Source: an uncultured Eubacterium sp.
GTDB lineage: Bacteria > Bacillota > Clostridia > Oscillospirales > Acutalibacteraceae
Assembly: GCA_910577215.1 (NCBI GenBank)
Contig: CAJTMQ010000010.1
Coordinates: 1 to 33,396 of the forward strand
Direction: 5' to 3'
Length of the DNA: 33,396 nucleotides
The position numbers were made by a program, and so were the translations under genes. Under the pieces are notes generated by a model that was not told the DNA's origin, searched no databases, and saw only the letters and a program-made list of their open reading frames with translations. Each line of letters opens with the position of its first letter. Position 1 is the first letter of the stretch. Below are positions 6,881 to 14,254 of the stretch, one piece after another.

Positions 6881-7306
6881 ATGGCTCAGAAGGTAGTAGG
6901 TTTAATTAAACTTCAAATTCCTGCAGGCAAAGCAACTCCGGCACCACCGGTAGGTCCTGCACTTGGTCAGCATGGTGTAAACATCATGGCTTTCACAAAA
7001 GAATTCAATGAAAGAACAAAGAATGACGCAGGTCTTGTTATTCCTGTTGTTATCACAGTTTTTGAAGACCGTTCATTCACATTTATCACAAAAACACCCC
7101 CGGCAGCTGTTCTTATTAAGAAGGCATGCGGTATAGACAAGGCTTCAGGTGTTCCTAACAAGAATAAGGTTGCAACAATTACTAAGGCTCAGATTCAGCA
7201 GATTGCTGAAACAAAGATGCCTGACCTCAATGCAGCAAATCTTGAAGCAGCAATGAGCATGATTGCAGGCACCGCTCGCAGCATGGGTGTAGTAGTAGAA
7301 GACTAA
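6881..7306 (+). CDS. rplK: 50S ribosomal protein L11
   Basis: The 141-residue protein has the standard L11 layout: the N-terminal GLIKLQIPAGKATPAPPVGPALGQHGVNIM proline-rich linker region (here given in two parts, GLIKLQIPAGKA and TPAPPVGPALGQ) and a C-terminal rRNA-binding domain ending in IAGTARSMGVVVED. It forms the GTPase-associated centre with 23S rRNA and the L10-L7/L12 stalk. The RBS is TTAGGAGG. Next gene is rplA, 49 bp on. Confidence 0.97.
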   Translation: MAQKVVGLIKLQIPAGKATPAPPVGPALGQHGVNIMAFTKEFNERTKNDAGLVIPVVITVFEDRSFTFITKTPPAAVLIKKACGIDKASGVPNKNKVATITKAQIQQIAETKMPDLNAANLEAAMSMIAGTARSMGVVVED

Positions 7307-7355
7307 TTCCCCGTGTGGGAGGAAAAATCCGATTAACCACTGGAGGTAATTTATT

Positions 7356-8066
7356 ATGAAACATGGAAAGAAATATACAGACGGTGCTAAGCTTGTAGAC
7401 CGTTCAAATTTATATGAAAGTGCAGAAGCTCTTGATCTTGCTATCAAAACAGCAACTGCAAAGTTTGATGAAACAATCGAAGTTCACGTTCGTTTAGGTG
7501 TAGACTCACGTCATGCAGACCAGCAGGTTCGCGGTGCTGTAGTTCTTCCTAACGGAACAGGTAAGGATGTAAGAGTTGCAGTATTCGCAAAGGGTGATCT
7601 TGCAAAGGCTGCTGAAGAAGCAGGTGCAGACGTTGTTGGTGATGCTGATCTTGTAACAAAGATTCAGGGCGGCTGGATGGATTTTGACGTTGCTATCGCA
7701 AGCCCTGATATGATGGGATTTGTTGGACGTTTAGGTAAGGTTCTCGGTCCTCGCGGTCTTATGCCGTCACCAAAGGCAGGCACAGTAACAATGGATGTTG
7801 CTAAGGCAGTTGCAGAGGCTAAAGCAGGTAAGATTGAATACCGCCTTGATAAATCAAACATTATTCACTGCCCAATCGGTAAGGCTTCATTCGGCACAGA
7901 AAAGCTTCTTGAAAACTTCAATGCACTTCTTGATGCCGTTATCAAGGCTAAGCCTGCAGCAGCAAAGGGTCAGTACATTAAGTCATGTGCAGTTGCATCA
8001 ACAATGGGCCCCGGTGTTCGCATCAATCCAAACAAGGTTGGCACAGGCGTTGCCGCTGCTGAATAA
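7356..8066 (+). CDS. rplA: 50S ribosomal protein L1
   Basis: The 236-residue L1 binds the 23S rRNA stalk and in many bacteria represses its own operon. Recognised by HVRLGVDSRHADQQVRG, the glycine-rich GRLGKVLGPRGLMPSPKAGTV segment (about 128-148) and the C-terminal STMGPGVRIN. It is of normal length and full. RBS TGGAGG. It ends the first ribosomal transcription unit; a new promoter begins 14 bp after its stop codon. Confidence 0.97.
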   Translation: MKHGKKYTDGAKLVDRSNLYESAEALDLAIKTATAKFDETIEVHVRLGVDSRHADQQVRGAVVLPNGTGKDVRVAVFAKGDLAKAAEEAGADVVGDADLVTKIQGGWMDFDVAIASPDMMGFVGRLGKVLGPRGLMPSPKAGTVTMDVAKAVAEAKAGKIEYRLDKSNIIHCPIGKASFGTEKLLENFNALLDAVIKAKPAAAKGQYIKSCAVASTMGPGVRINPNKVGTGVAAAE

Positions 8067-8079
8067 TTTAATTTTGGTG

Positions 8080-8108
8080 TTGACAAGGCGATTGCCTTGT
8101 GTTACAAT
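8080..8108 (+). promoter_or_regulatory. Promoter of rplJ-rplL with a palindrome in its spacer
   Basis: TTGACA (8080-8085), exactly 17 bp, TACAAT (8103-8108). The spacer region contains a perfect inverted repeat ACAAGGC-GATT-GCCTTGT (8083-8100) that overlaps the -35 box. Confidence 0.85.
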
Positions 8109-8114
8109 ACACTC

Positions 8115-8253
8115 GCTGTTCAACCAAAGACAGCAGGTACCGTTTTTGGTGTAAGTTTATCGCCTGCCGAGGAATGAGCATTTTCAGTAATATATATTAT
8201 GTATATATTTATTAAGAAATGTTGTGCATTCCTCTATAGGAATGCACTTTTTT
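8115..8253 (+). ncRNA. Ribosomal protein L10 leader RNA with attenuator
   Basis: The segment with ACCAAAGACAGCAGG ... CCTGCCGAGG matches the conserved L10_leader motif (Rfam family of that name), which binds L10-L7/L12. The stem GCAGG (8133-8137)/CCTGC (8163-8167) is visible. A strong terminator follows: GTGCATTCC (8224-8232), a 6-nt loop, GGAATGCAC (8239-8247), then T6. GAGGAATG (8169-8176), at the end of the L10-binding motif, is exactly complementary to CATTCCTC (8227-8234) in the terminator 5' arm and can act as antiterminator. This fits feedback by transcription attenuation as described for Bacillus subtilis. Confidence 0.85.
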
Positions 8254-8317
8254 GTTTTTTGGAAACAGCCATAAAGTCCGTTACTTTTAGCGGCAAATAA
8301 TTATGGAGGTATAATTA

Positions 8318-8899
8318 ATGCCAAGCACAGTAATTCTTGAAAAGAAACAGGCACAGGTTGCTGCTCTTGCAGAAAGAATTAAAGGTTCAATCGCAGGCGT
8401 TATTGTTGACTACAAGGGTATCAATGTAGAAGACGATACAAAGCTTCGTAAAGAACTTCGTGAAGCAGGTGTAGAGTATACAGTTGTTAAGAATACTCTT
8501 CTTAAAAGAGCTGCAGAAGCTGCAGGTCTTGACGGTATTGATCCTGTTCTTGAAGGCACAACAGCAATCGCAACAAGTGATGATGACTATGTAGCATCAG
8601 CACGTATTCTTCAGAAATACGCTGACGGTCATGATAACTTCAGCTTGAAGTCAGGTTATCTTGATGGTGAAGTTATTGATTTAACAAAGCTTCAGTCTCT
8701 TGCTAAGCTTCCGTCAAGAGAAGTTCTTCTTGCAACAGTTTGCAGCGTATTCAATGCTCCTATCGCAGCTTTCGCAAGAGGCGTTCAGGCTATTGTTGAC
8801 AAGGGCGGCGTAGAAGCATGCACAAAGGCAGAGGAAGCTGCCGAAGAAACAGCAGAGGCTCCTGCAGAGGAAGCACCTGCAACAGAAACAGCTGAATAA
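8318..8899 (+). CDS. rplJ: 50S ribosomal protein L10
   Basis: The 193-residue protein anchors the L7/L12 stalk. The N-terminal domain shows IVDYKGINVEDDTKLRKELREAGVEYTVVKNTLLKRAAE; a hydrophobic segment near ATVCSVFNAPIAAFARGVQA and the helix that carries L7/L12 follow. The last ~25 residues are an Ala/Glu/Thr tail (EEAAEETAEAPAEEAP...), longer and more acidic than in most L10. RBS ATGGAGGT. Controlled by the L10 leader directly upstream. Confidence 0.96.
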   Translation: MPSTVILEKKQAQVAALAERIKGSIAGVIVDYKGINVEDDTKLRKELREAGVEYTVVKNTLLKRAAEAAGLDGIDPVLEGTTAIATSDDDYVASARILQKYADGHDNFSLKSGYLDGEVIDLTKLQSLAKLPSREVLLATVCSVFNAPIAAFARGVQAIVDKGGVEACTKAEEAAEETAEAPAEEAPATETAE

Positions 8900-8943
8900 T
8901 CAGCAATTAAATTTAAAAAATTCTTTATTTGGAGGAAATAAAA

Positions 8944-9321
8944 ATGGCATCAGAGAATGTTACAAAGATTGTTGAAGAGCTTAAAACTCTCACAGTTCTT
9001 GAGCTTTCAGAGCTCGTATCAGCAGTAGAAGAAGAATTCGGCGTAAGCGCTGCAGCAGCAGTAGCAGTAGCAGCACCTGCAGACGGCGGTGCAGCAGCTG
9101 CAGAAGAGAAGACTGAGTTTGATGTAGTTCTTACAGATGTAGGCGCTAACAAGATTCAGGTTATCAAGGCAGTTCGTGAAGCAACAGGTCTTGGTCTTAA
9201 AGAGGCTAAGGAAATTGTTGACGGTGCTCCTTCAACTCTTAAAGAGGCTGTTCCGGCAGCAGATGCTGAGGCTCTTAAGGCTAAGCTTGCAGAAGCTGGC
9301 GCAACTGTTGAACTTAAGTAA
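8944..9321 (+). CDS. rplL: 50S ribosomal protein L7/L12
   Basis: The 125-residue stalk protein recruits translation GTPases. It has an N-terminal dimerisation domain, an Ala-rich hinge (SAAAAVAVAAPADGGAAAAE, about 38-57) and a C-terminal domain with KIQVIKAVREATGLGLKEAKEIVDGAP. The start is ATG 8944 after GGAGGAAATAAA; an in-frame ATG five codons earlier lies within the RBS region. Followed by a strong terminator. Confidence 0.97.
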   Translation: MASENVTKIVEELKTLTVLELSELVSAVEEEFGVSAAAAVAVAAPADGGAAAAEEKTEFDVVLTDVGANKIQVIKAVREATGLGLKEAKEIVDGAPSTLKEAVPAADAEALKAKLAEAGATVELK

Positions 9322-9340
9322 GTTCATTTTCAGCAAACAT

Positions 9341-9373
9341 AAAGACGATGTGATTATTCACATCGTCTTTTTT
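9341..9373 (+). terminator. Intrinsic terminator of rplJL
   Basis: A perfect 13-bp stem (9341-9353 with 9358-9370), 4-nt loop and a T-run. Confidence 0.93.
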
Positions 9374-9443
9374 GTTGCTGCTTATTTCTAAATCTTTCAT
9401 AAATAAGCTGTAATAATATCTTCCTTTGCAGAATATGAAAATA

Positions 9444-9632
9444 CTATTCTTTATGATTCTTATTATCGCACTTATGCAATTCACGTAAAATTTTATTTGA
9501 ATAATATGGTATGGAAACAAGTATTGATGTAAGAATACTTAATATAAGAATATGAACCAATTCAATTTCATAAAAAAGTGATAGTATCCTTAGAATGATA
9601 CCTACGGCAATAAAAACAACTAAACTTATCAT
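9444..9632 (-). CDS. Small membrane protein, unknown
   Basis: A 62-residue protein with two likely membrane spans (about 2-19 and 26-44) and a basic, hydrophilic end NKILRELHKCDNKNHKE. The start chosen is ATG 9632, which has AAAAGGGGTG at ideal spacing; a GTG nine bases earlier is part of that SD. It follows another small two-span membrane protein 37 bp away, and both are AT-rich and of no recognised family. They may form a two-component membrane unit (toxin, immunity or transporter-accessory roles are all possible). Unknown function. Confidence 0.6.
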   Translation of the reverse strand: MISLVVFIAVGIILRILSLFYEIELVHILILSILTSILVSIPYYSNKILRELHKCDNKNHKE

Positions 9633-9669
9633 CCAATTCACCCCTTTTATAGTTGTTAATAAGATTTTT

Positions 9670-9903
9670 TTAATGATTTGCTTTTATTCTTTTTTGGATT
9701 TCTATAAGTGAAAAATATACTGCTGTTATGATTAGGACAATAACAATCCAAAATGCAATTTCAAGGGCAATCATAGTTCCAAAAGGAAGAGCAGTTAGCA
9801 TGTTGTTATAATTTATTATAGTATAAATAATATGACCGATAGCAAAAATGGTAGTTCCGATAATGCCAATTCGTAAAAATTTGATTAAAAAAGATAATAT
9901 CAT
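9670..9903 (-). CDS. Small membrane protein, unknown
   Basis: A 77-residue protein with two long hydrophobic segments (about 5-28 and 42-66) and a basic C-terminus IEIQKRIKANH. ATG 9903 has only a weak SD. The only strong SD nearby (GGAGGAG, about 9970) serves a three-codon ORF, Met-Val-Tyr-stop (9963-9952), in the same frame. The start could involve reinitiation, or the gene's 5' end has decayed. Upstream are a TTGACA-like box at 10040-10035 and TATAAT at 10021-10016 with only 13 bp between them, so the promoter is uncertain. Not recognised; probably co-transcribed with the next small membrane protein. Confidence 0.55.
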   Translation of the reverse strand: MILSFLIKFLRIGIIGTTIFAIGHIIYTIINYNNMLTALPFGTMIALEIAFWIVIVLIITAVYFSLIEIQKRIKANH

Positions 9904-10050
9904 AATTGTATATCCATTCGTAATTTTTAAATGATTTTTGTATGAAATATGTTAATAAACCATCGGAATCTCCTCCAATATTGAAAATTTAAGTATAATA
10001 TCCCTATTCAACAATATTATAAAACGTATTGCTATGTCAATATAAAATAA

Positions 10051-10087
10051 AAAAATGCACGTTTTTTTCTGTTTAAACGTGCATTTT
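10051..10087 (-). terminator. Intrinsic terminator of the LOG-family gene
   Basis: A 14-bp stem (10051-10064 with 10074-10087) with T-rich sequence on the minus-strand exit. It can work in both directions. Confidence 0.8.
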
Positions 10088-10105
10088 TGCTATATAACAA
10101 TATTC

Positions 10106-10708
10106 TTATTCCATTTTTTCTCCGTCCTGCAAAAAGGCATAGCGAACCTTCATCATATCGGTATCCACACCCTCATAGCTTTCAATATAATCAAGCATAG
10201 GCTCAATTTCATCAAAAACCTCTATAAGCTCCAGTGAATCCTTTTTCATAAAGTTCTCTTTAACAGAATGATCCAGCATATCAATCAGCTTATCATAATA
10301 GCCATAGGCATTGAAAATTACGATTGCCTTGTTGTGCCTGCCAAGCTGCTTTAAGGTGTAAACCTCAAAAAGCTCCTCAAATGTGCCTATGCCGCCCGGA
10401 GCAATAATAAAAGCATCCGCATGATCTTCCATATAGGTTTTTCTTTCAGCCATTGTTTCTGTGTGCTTGAATTTTGTGCATTTTTCAAAAAGCAGATTAT
10501 GAATTTTCATAAAATGCGGGGCAACACCTAAAATATAGCCGCCGTTATCATACATGCCTCGTGCAGAAGCACCCATAACACCGCAGTTTCCTCCGCCGAA
10601 AACAAGCCCCATATCACGCTTTGCCATTTCACAGCCAAGCTTATAGGTTATATCAATATATTTATCTTCAATTACATCGCTTGATGCACCGAAAACACAA
10701 ATGTTCAT
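10106..10708 (-). CDS. LOG-family (TIGR00730) nucleoside-monophosphate phosphoribohydrolase
   Basis: A 200-residue Rossmann-like protein of the LOG/YvdD family, which releases the base from (cytokinin) riboside 5'-monophosphates or AMP. The signatures are VFGGGNCGVMG at 36-46, MAERK at 86-90 and PGGIGTFEE at 104-112, the latter two forming the active site. It lacks an extra domain. In gut bacteria the physiological substrate is probably an AMP-like nucleotide rather than a hormone. Start ATG 10708 follows TTTGAGGTGATTTA; own promoter at 10772-10744. Often annotated as lysine decarboxylase, which is a historical error for this motif. Confidence 0.88.
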   Translation of the reverse strand: MNICVFGASSDVIEDKYIDITYKLGCEMAKRDMGLVFGGGNCGVMGASARGMYDNGGYILGVAPHFMKIHNLLFEKCTKFKHTETMAERKTYMEDHADAFIIAPGGIGTFEELFEVYTLKQLGRHNKAIVIFNAYGYYDKLIDMLDHSVKENFMKKDSLELIEVFDEIEPMLDYIESYEGVDTDMMKVRYAFLQDGEKME

Positions 10709-10743
10709 TAAATCACCTCAAATAGTATTTGTATATAAAATTA

Positions 10744-10772
10744 TTATAACAGTTAAAATATTAATATTCAAT
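10744..10772 (-). promoter_or_regulatory. Sigma-A promoter of the LOG-family gene
   Basis: Minus-strand TTGAAT (10772-10767), 17 bp, TATAAT (10749-10744). Confidence 0.7.
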
Positions 10773-10801
10773 AAATTTATTGATTTGGCATATGCAACTG
10801 C

Positions 10802-10830
10802 TTGAAATTGTCAAAACAGCAGTATATAAT
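10802..10830 (+). promoter_or_regulatory. Sigma-A promoter of the uronate operon
   Basis: TTGAAA (10802-10807), 17 bp, TATAAT (10825-10830), about 30 bp before uxaC. No clear CcpA-type site or uronate-regulator operator was recognised. Confidence 0.75.
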
Positions 10831-10860
10831 ATAGCCGTAAAAGTATAAGGAGTTTTTTAT

Positions 10861-12261
10861 ATGAATAACTTTATGGATAAGGATTTTTTGCTTGATACAG
10901 ATACGGCAAAAAAGCTTTTTCACGAATACTGTGAAAATCTGCCCATATGTGATTATCATTGTCATTTAAGTCCTGAAGAAATTTATGAAAATGAAGCACC
11001 TAAGGATATTTCCGAATTGTGGCTGAAGGGTGATCATTACAAATGGCGTGCAATGCGTTCCTGCGGAGTAAGTGAAGCTTACTGCACAGGTGATAAATCG
11101 GGGAAGGAAAAATTTGAAAAATTTGCATACACACTTCAGTATGCAATAGGTAATCCGCTTTACCACTGGGCACATATTGAGCTGCAGAAGTATTTCGGAA
11201 TAAACACACCTCTTTCAGCAAAAACTGCTGATGATATTTATGAGCGTGCCAATAAGGCAATGGCAGATGGTGATTTCCGCCCTCAGAGTCTTATTATGCG
11301 TTCAAATGTTAAGATTGTCTGCACAACTGATGATCCCATTGACGATTTAAAATATCATAAGCTGTTGAAGAGCGTTGACGGTTTTGACTGCAGGGTTTTA
11401 CCGTCATTTCGTCCGGATAAAGCACTTAATGCACATTTGGACGGCTTTGCAGACTATATAAAGAAACTTGGCATTGCCGCTGATGTGGAAATAAAATCCT
11501 ATAAGGATGTTATTACCGCACTTCTGAAGCGTGCAGATTATTTTAATGAAATCGGTTGCCGTATATCAGATCAGGCATTTGATTACGTGCCGTTTAAAAT
11601 TTCAGCAGATGATGAAATCGAAGCAGTTTTTGTTCGTGCAATGAACGGTGAAAAGCTTACTCAATCAGATATTGACGGATACAAAACAAAGGTGCTGCTT
11701 GCTCTTGGTGAAAAGTATCACGAGCTTGGCTGGGCAATGGAAATTCACATTGGTGCAATGAGAAATAATAACACCGCTATGTTTAATGCAAAGGGTGCTG
11801 ACATAGGTTTTGATTCAGTTGGTGATGATAATATTGCTTATCCGTTAAGCCGTTTTCTGGATGCACTTAATGTTAACGGCAAGCTGCCGAAAACCATTTT
11901 GTTCAACCTGAATAACAAGGATAATATTGTGCTTGCAACCATGCTCGGAAATTTCCAGAGCGACGAAGCAGAGTCTAAAATACAGTTTGGTCCTGCGTGG
12001 TGGTTTCTTGATACAATGGATGGTATGACAGAGCAGATGAAGGCACTCGGAAATCTTGGCATACTCGGCAAATTTGTAGGCATGGAAACAGATTCACGTT
12101 CGTTTACATCCTATGGAAGGCACGATTATTTCCGCCGTATTATGTGCTCATTAATCGGCAGATGGGTTGAAGACGGATGGTATGCAAATGACGATGAAAT
12201 GCTTAAAGAGATTGTTCAGGGCATATCCTATAATAATGCAATGAAATATTTTAATTTTTAA
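10861..12261 (+). CDS. uxaC: Glucuronate (uronate) isomerase
   Basis: The 466-residue enzyme of the amidohydrolase superfamily isomerises D-glucuronate to D-fructuronate and D-galacturonate to D-tagaturonate. Recognised by the full-length match and the metal-site start ICDYHCHLSPEEI (about 30-42), IVCTTDDPIDDLKYHK, the EIHIGAMRNNN segment, a MLGNFQSDEAESKIQFGPAWWFLD block and the C-terminal GMETDSRSFTSYGRHDYFRR. RBS AAGGAG. First gene of an operon with kdgK and eda. The next steps (fructuronate reductase/mannonate dehydratase or tagaturonate reductase/altronate dehydratase) are not in this window. Confidence 0.95.
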   Translation: MNNFMDKDFLLDTDTAKKLFHEYCENLPICDYHCHLSPEEIYENEAPKDISELWLKGDHYKWRAMRSCGVSEAYCTGDKSGKEKFEKFAYTLQYAIGNPLYHWAHIELQKYFGINTPLSAKTADDIYERANKAMADGDFRPQSLIMRSNVKIVCTTDDPIDDLKYHKLLKSVDGFDCRVLPSFRPDKALNAHLDGFADYIKKLGIAADVEIKSYKDVITALLKRADYFNEIGCRISDQAFDYVPFKISADDEIEAVFVRAMNGEKLTQSDIDGYKTKVLLALGEKYHELGWAMEIHIGAMRNNNTAMFNAKGADIGFDSVGDDNIAYPLSRFLDALNVNGKLPKTILFNLNNKDNIVLATMLGNFQSDEAESKIQFGPAWWFLDTMDGMTEQMKALGNLGILGKFVGMETDSRSFTSYGRHDYFRRIMCSLIGRWVEDGWYANDDEMLKEIVQGISYNNAMKYFNF

Positions 12262-12277
12262 TTCGGAGGACTGGAAA

Positions 12278-13375
12278 ATGAATTTAAATTTAAGACCTAA
12301 AGAGGAATGTATGTTTGATGAAATTTCACTTGGTGAAATTATGCTTCGCCTTGATCCGGGAGAGGGCAGAATTAAAACTTCACGCACCTTTAAAGCTTGG
12401 GAAGGCGGCGGTGAATACAATGTTGCCCGCGGTCTGCGCCGTTGCTTCGGTATGAAAACAGCAGTTGTTACTGCCTTTGCGGAAAATGAAATCGGCTATC
12501 TTCTGGAGGATTTAATTCTTCAGGGCGGTGTGGATACATCACTCATTAAATGGGTTAAGTATGATGGCATCGGAAGAACCACAAGAAACGGTCTTAACTT
12601 TGTTGAGCGCGGTTTCGGTATCCGCGGTGCGGTAAGCACATCAGACAGAGGCAATACTGCAATCAGTCAGTTAAAGCCCGGTGATATTGACTGGGATTAT
12701 ATTTTCGGCACACTCGGTGTTCGCTGGCTTCACACAGGCGGTATTTTTGCTGCACTTTCAGAAAGCTCTGCCGAGGTGGCAATTGAAGCAGTTAAGGCCG
12801 CAAAAAAATATGGCACAATAGTATCTTATGATTTGAATTACAGACCGTCACTTTGGAATGACATCGGCGGTCAGGCAAAGGCTCAGGCAGTTAATAAGGA
12901 GCTTGCAAAATATATTGACGTTATGATTGGCAATGAAGAGGATTTCACAGCCTGCCTTGGTTTTGAGGTTGAGGGTAATGACGCCGAGCTCAAAGAGCTT
13001 AATATGGATGGCTATGTAAAAATGCTTGGTGAGGTATGCAAAGCATATCCTAACTTCAAGGTTATTGCAACAACACTTCGCACAGTTAAAACTGCCACAG
13101 TAAATGACTGGAAAGCAATCTGTTATGCAGACGGTAAGGTTTATAATTCAATTGAATTCCCTGCACTTGAAATTCTTGACCGTGTAGGCGGCGGTGACAG
13201 TTTTGCATCAGGTCTTATTTACGGTCTTATGACTTATGAGGATGCACAGAAGGCCGTTAATTACGGCGTTGTTCACGGTGCACTTGCTATGACAACACCG
13301 GGTGATACCTCAATGGCTTCATTAAAGGAAGTAGAAGCAAAGGTAAATGGTGCTTCAGCAAGAGTGCAGCGTTGA
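12278..13375 (+). CDS. kdgK: 2-keto-3-deoxygluconate kinase (PfkB family)
   Basis: A 365-residue ribokinase-family sugar kinase. The N-terminal substrate region has GEIMLRLDPGEGRI and GGGEYNVARGLRR; the C-terminal signature DRVGGGDSFASGLIYGL carries the catalytic Asp307. The gene lies 16 bp after uxaC and before eda, which strongly supports phosphorylation of 2-keto-3-deoxygluconate to KDPG. Start ATG 12278 has GGAGGA 7 nt upstream; a second in-frame ATG at 12311 matches the usual family N-terminus but has a weaker SD. It lacks any extra domain. Confidence 0.9.
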   Translation: MNLNLRPKEECMFDEISLGEIMLRLDPGEGRIKTSRTFKAWEGGGEYNVARGLRRCFGMKTAVVTAFAENEIGYLLEDLILQGGVDTSLIKWVKYDGIGRTTRNGLNFVERGFGIRGAVSTSDRGNTAISQLKPGDIDWDYIFGTLGVRWLHTGGIFAALSESSAEVAIEAVKAAKKYGTIVSYDLNYRPSLWNDIGGQAKAQAVNKELAKYIDVMIGNEEDFTACLGFEVEGNDAELKELNMDGYVKMLGEVCKAYPNFKVIATTLRTVKTATVNDWKAICYADGKVYNSIEFPALEILDRVGGGDSFASGLIYGLMTYEDAQKAVNYGVVHGALAMTTPGDTSMASLKEVEAKVNGASARVQR

Positions 13376-13387
13376 TTGTGTCTGTGT

Positions 13388-13491
13388 CCATTATGCTTCG
13401 TTACTTGTAAAATTTGGCTCGGTCACTTACTATGCGGTAAGCTTCCGTCAACCAAATTATGCAAAAGCCTTGACTAACGAAAAACCCATTA
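13388..13491. repeat. Imperfect palindromic element with CCATTA flanks
   Basis: Nested inverted repeats: TTCGTTA (13397-13403)/TAACGAA (13475-13481), AATTTGG (13411-13417)/CCAAATT (13452-13458), CGG (13420-13422)/CCG (13445-13447) and CTTAC (13426-13430)/GTAAG (13437-13441). The direct repeat CCATTA occurs just outside on both sides (13388-13393 and 13486-13491). It resembles a small REP/ERIC/MITE-like element in the kdgK-eda spacer. RNA from it would fold into a long hairpin inside the operon transcript. Confidence 0.5.
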
Positions 13492-13571
13492 ATCAAGTAT
13501 AAGCATTAATTTAATTGAAGGTTGATAACCGTATCGACCCGAACGAATATATTAATTATAGGAGAAAAATT

Positions 13572-14228
13572 ATGGCTAATAAAATTGAAACACTCGCAAA
13601 AATTCAGGAGGTTGGCATTGTAGCTGTTGTTCGTGCAACATCAATTGAGCAGGCAGAAAAAATTACAGATGCCTGTATTGCAGGCGGTGTAGCTGCTATT
13701 GAGCTTACCTTCACGGTTCCGCATGCAGATAAGCTTATTGAAGCTATGAGAGCAAAATACAACAGCGGCGAAATCATTATCGGTGCAGGAACAGTTATGG
13801 ATGCTGCAACAGCAAGAATTGCTATTCTTGCAGGTGCAGAATATGTTGTTGCTCCTTATTTTGACCCTGAAACAGTTAAGTGCTGCAACCGTTACGGAAT
13901 TCCGTCTATGCCCGGCATCTACACTCCGACTGAGGCTGTTGCAGCTATGGAATGCGGTGCGGATGTGCTGAAAGTATTCCCCGGAGATATTGCAGGCCCT
14001 GCATTTATTAAGGATATTCACGGTCCTATTCCTAATGCTGTTATGATGCCGTCAGGCGGTGTTGATGTAGACAACGTTAAGGATTGGATTAAGGCAGGTG
14101 CAATTGCCTGCGGTGCAGGCTCATCACTTATTGCAGGCGCAAAAACAGGTGATTATGATAAGATTACAGAAACAGGAAAGCTCTTTGTTCAGCGTATCAA
14201 GGAAGCAAGAGAAGAAATGGCAAAATAA
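13572..14228 (+). CDS. eda: KDPG/KHG aldolase
   Basis: The 218-residue class I aldolase cleaves 2-keto-3-deoxy-6-phosphogluconate to pyruvate and glyceraldehyde-3-phosphate. Visible are Glu44 in AAIELTFTVP, GAGTVMDA at 71-78, the Schiff-base Lys134 in GADVLKVFPGD and the phosphate-binding PSGGVDVDN. The start is ATG 13572, after TAGGAGAAAAATT; an upstream in-frame start would add 19 residues without an SD. It lies about 200 bp after kdgK, with a palindromic element between, so it may be partly uncoupled from uxaC-kdgK. Confidence 0.95.
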   Translation: MANKIETLAKIQEVGIVAVVRATSIEQAEKITDACIAGGVAAIELTFTVPHADKLIEAMRAKYNSGEIIIGAGTVMDAATARIAILAGAEYVVAPYFDPETVKCCNRYGIPSMPGIYTPTEAVAAMECGADVLKVFPGDIAGPAFIKDIHGPIPNAVMMPSGGVDVDNVKDWIKAGAIACGAGSSLIAGAKTGDYDKITETGKLFVQRIKEAREEMAK

Positions 14229-14254
14229 AACCCATTAATGAAAAGGGGAGAGAA

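Noticed and set aside
8925..9152. Ala/Ser-rich open frame opposite rplL
   Set aside because: Arises from the Ala-rich hinge codons of L7/L12 read in reverse.
13515..13571. Longer N-terminus for KDPG aldolase
   Set aside because: No SD there; ATG 13572 follows TAGGAG at good spacing and matches the family start.
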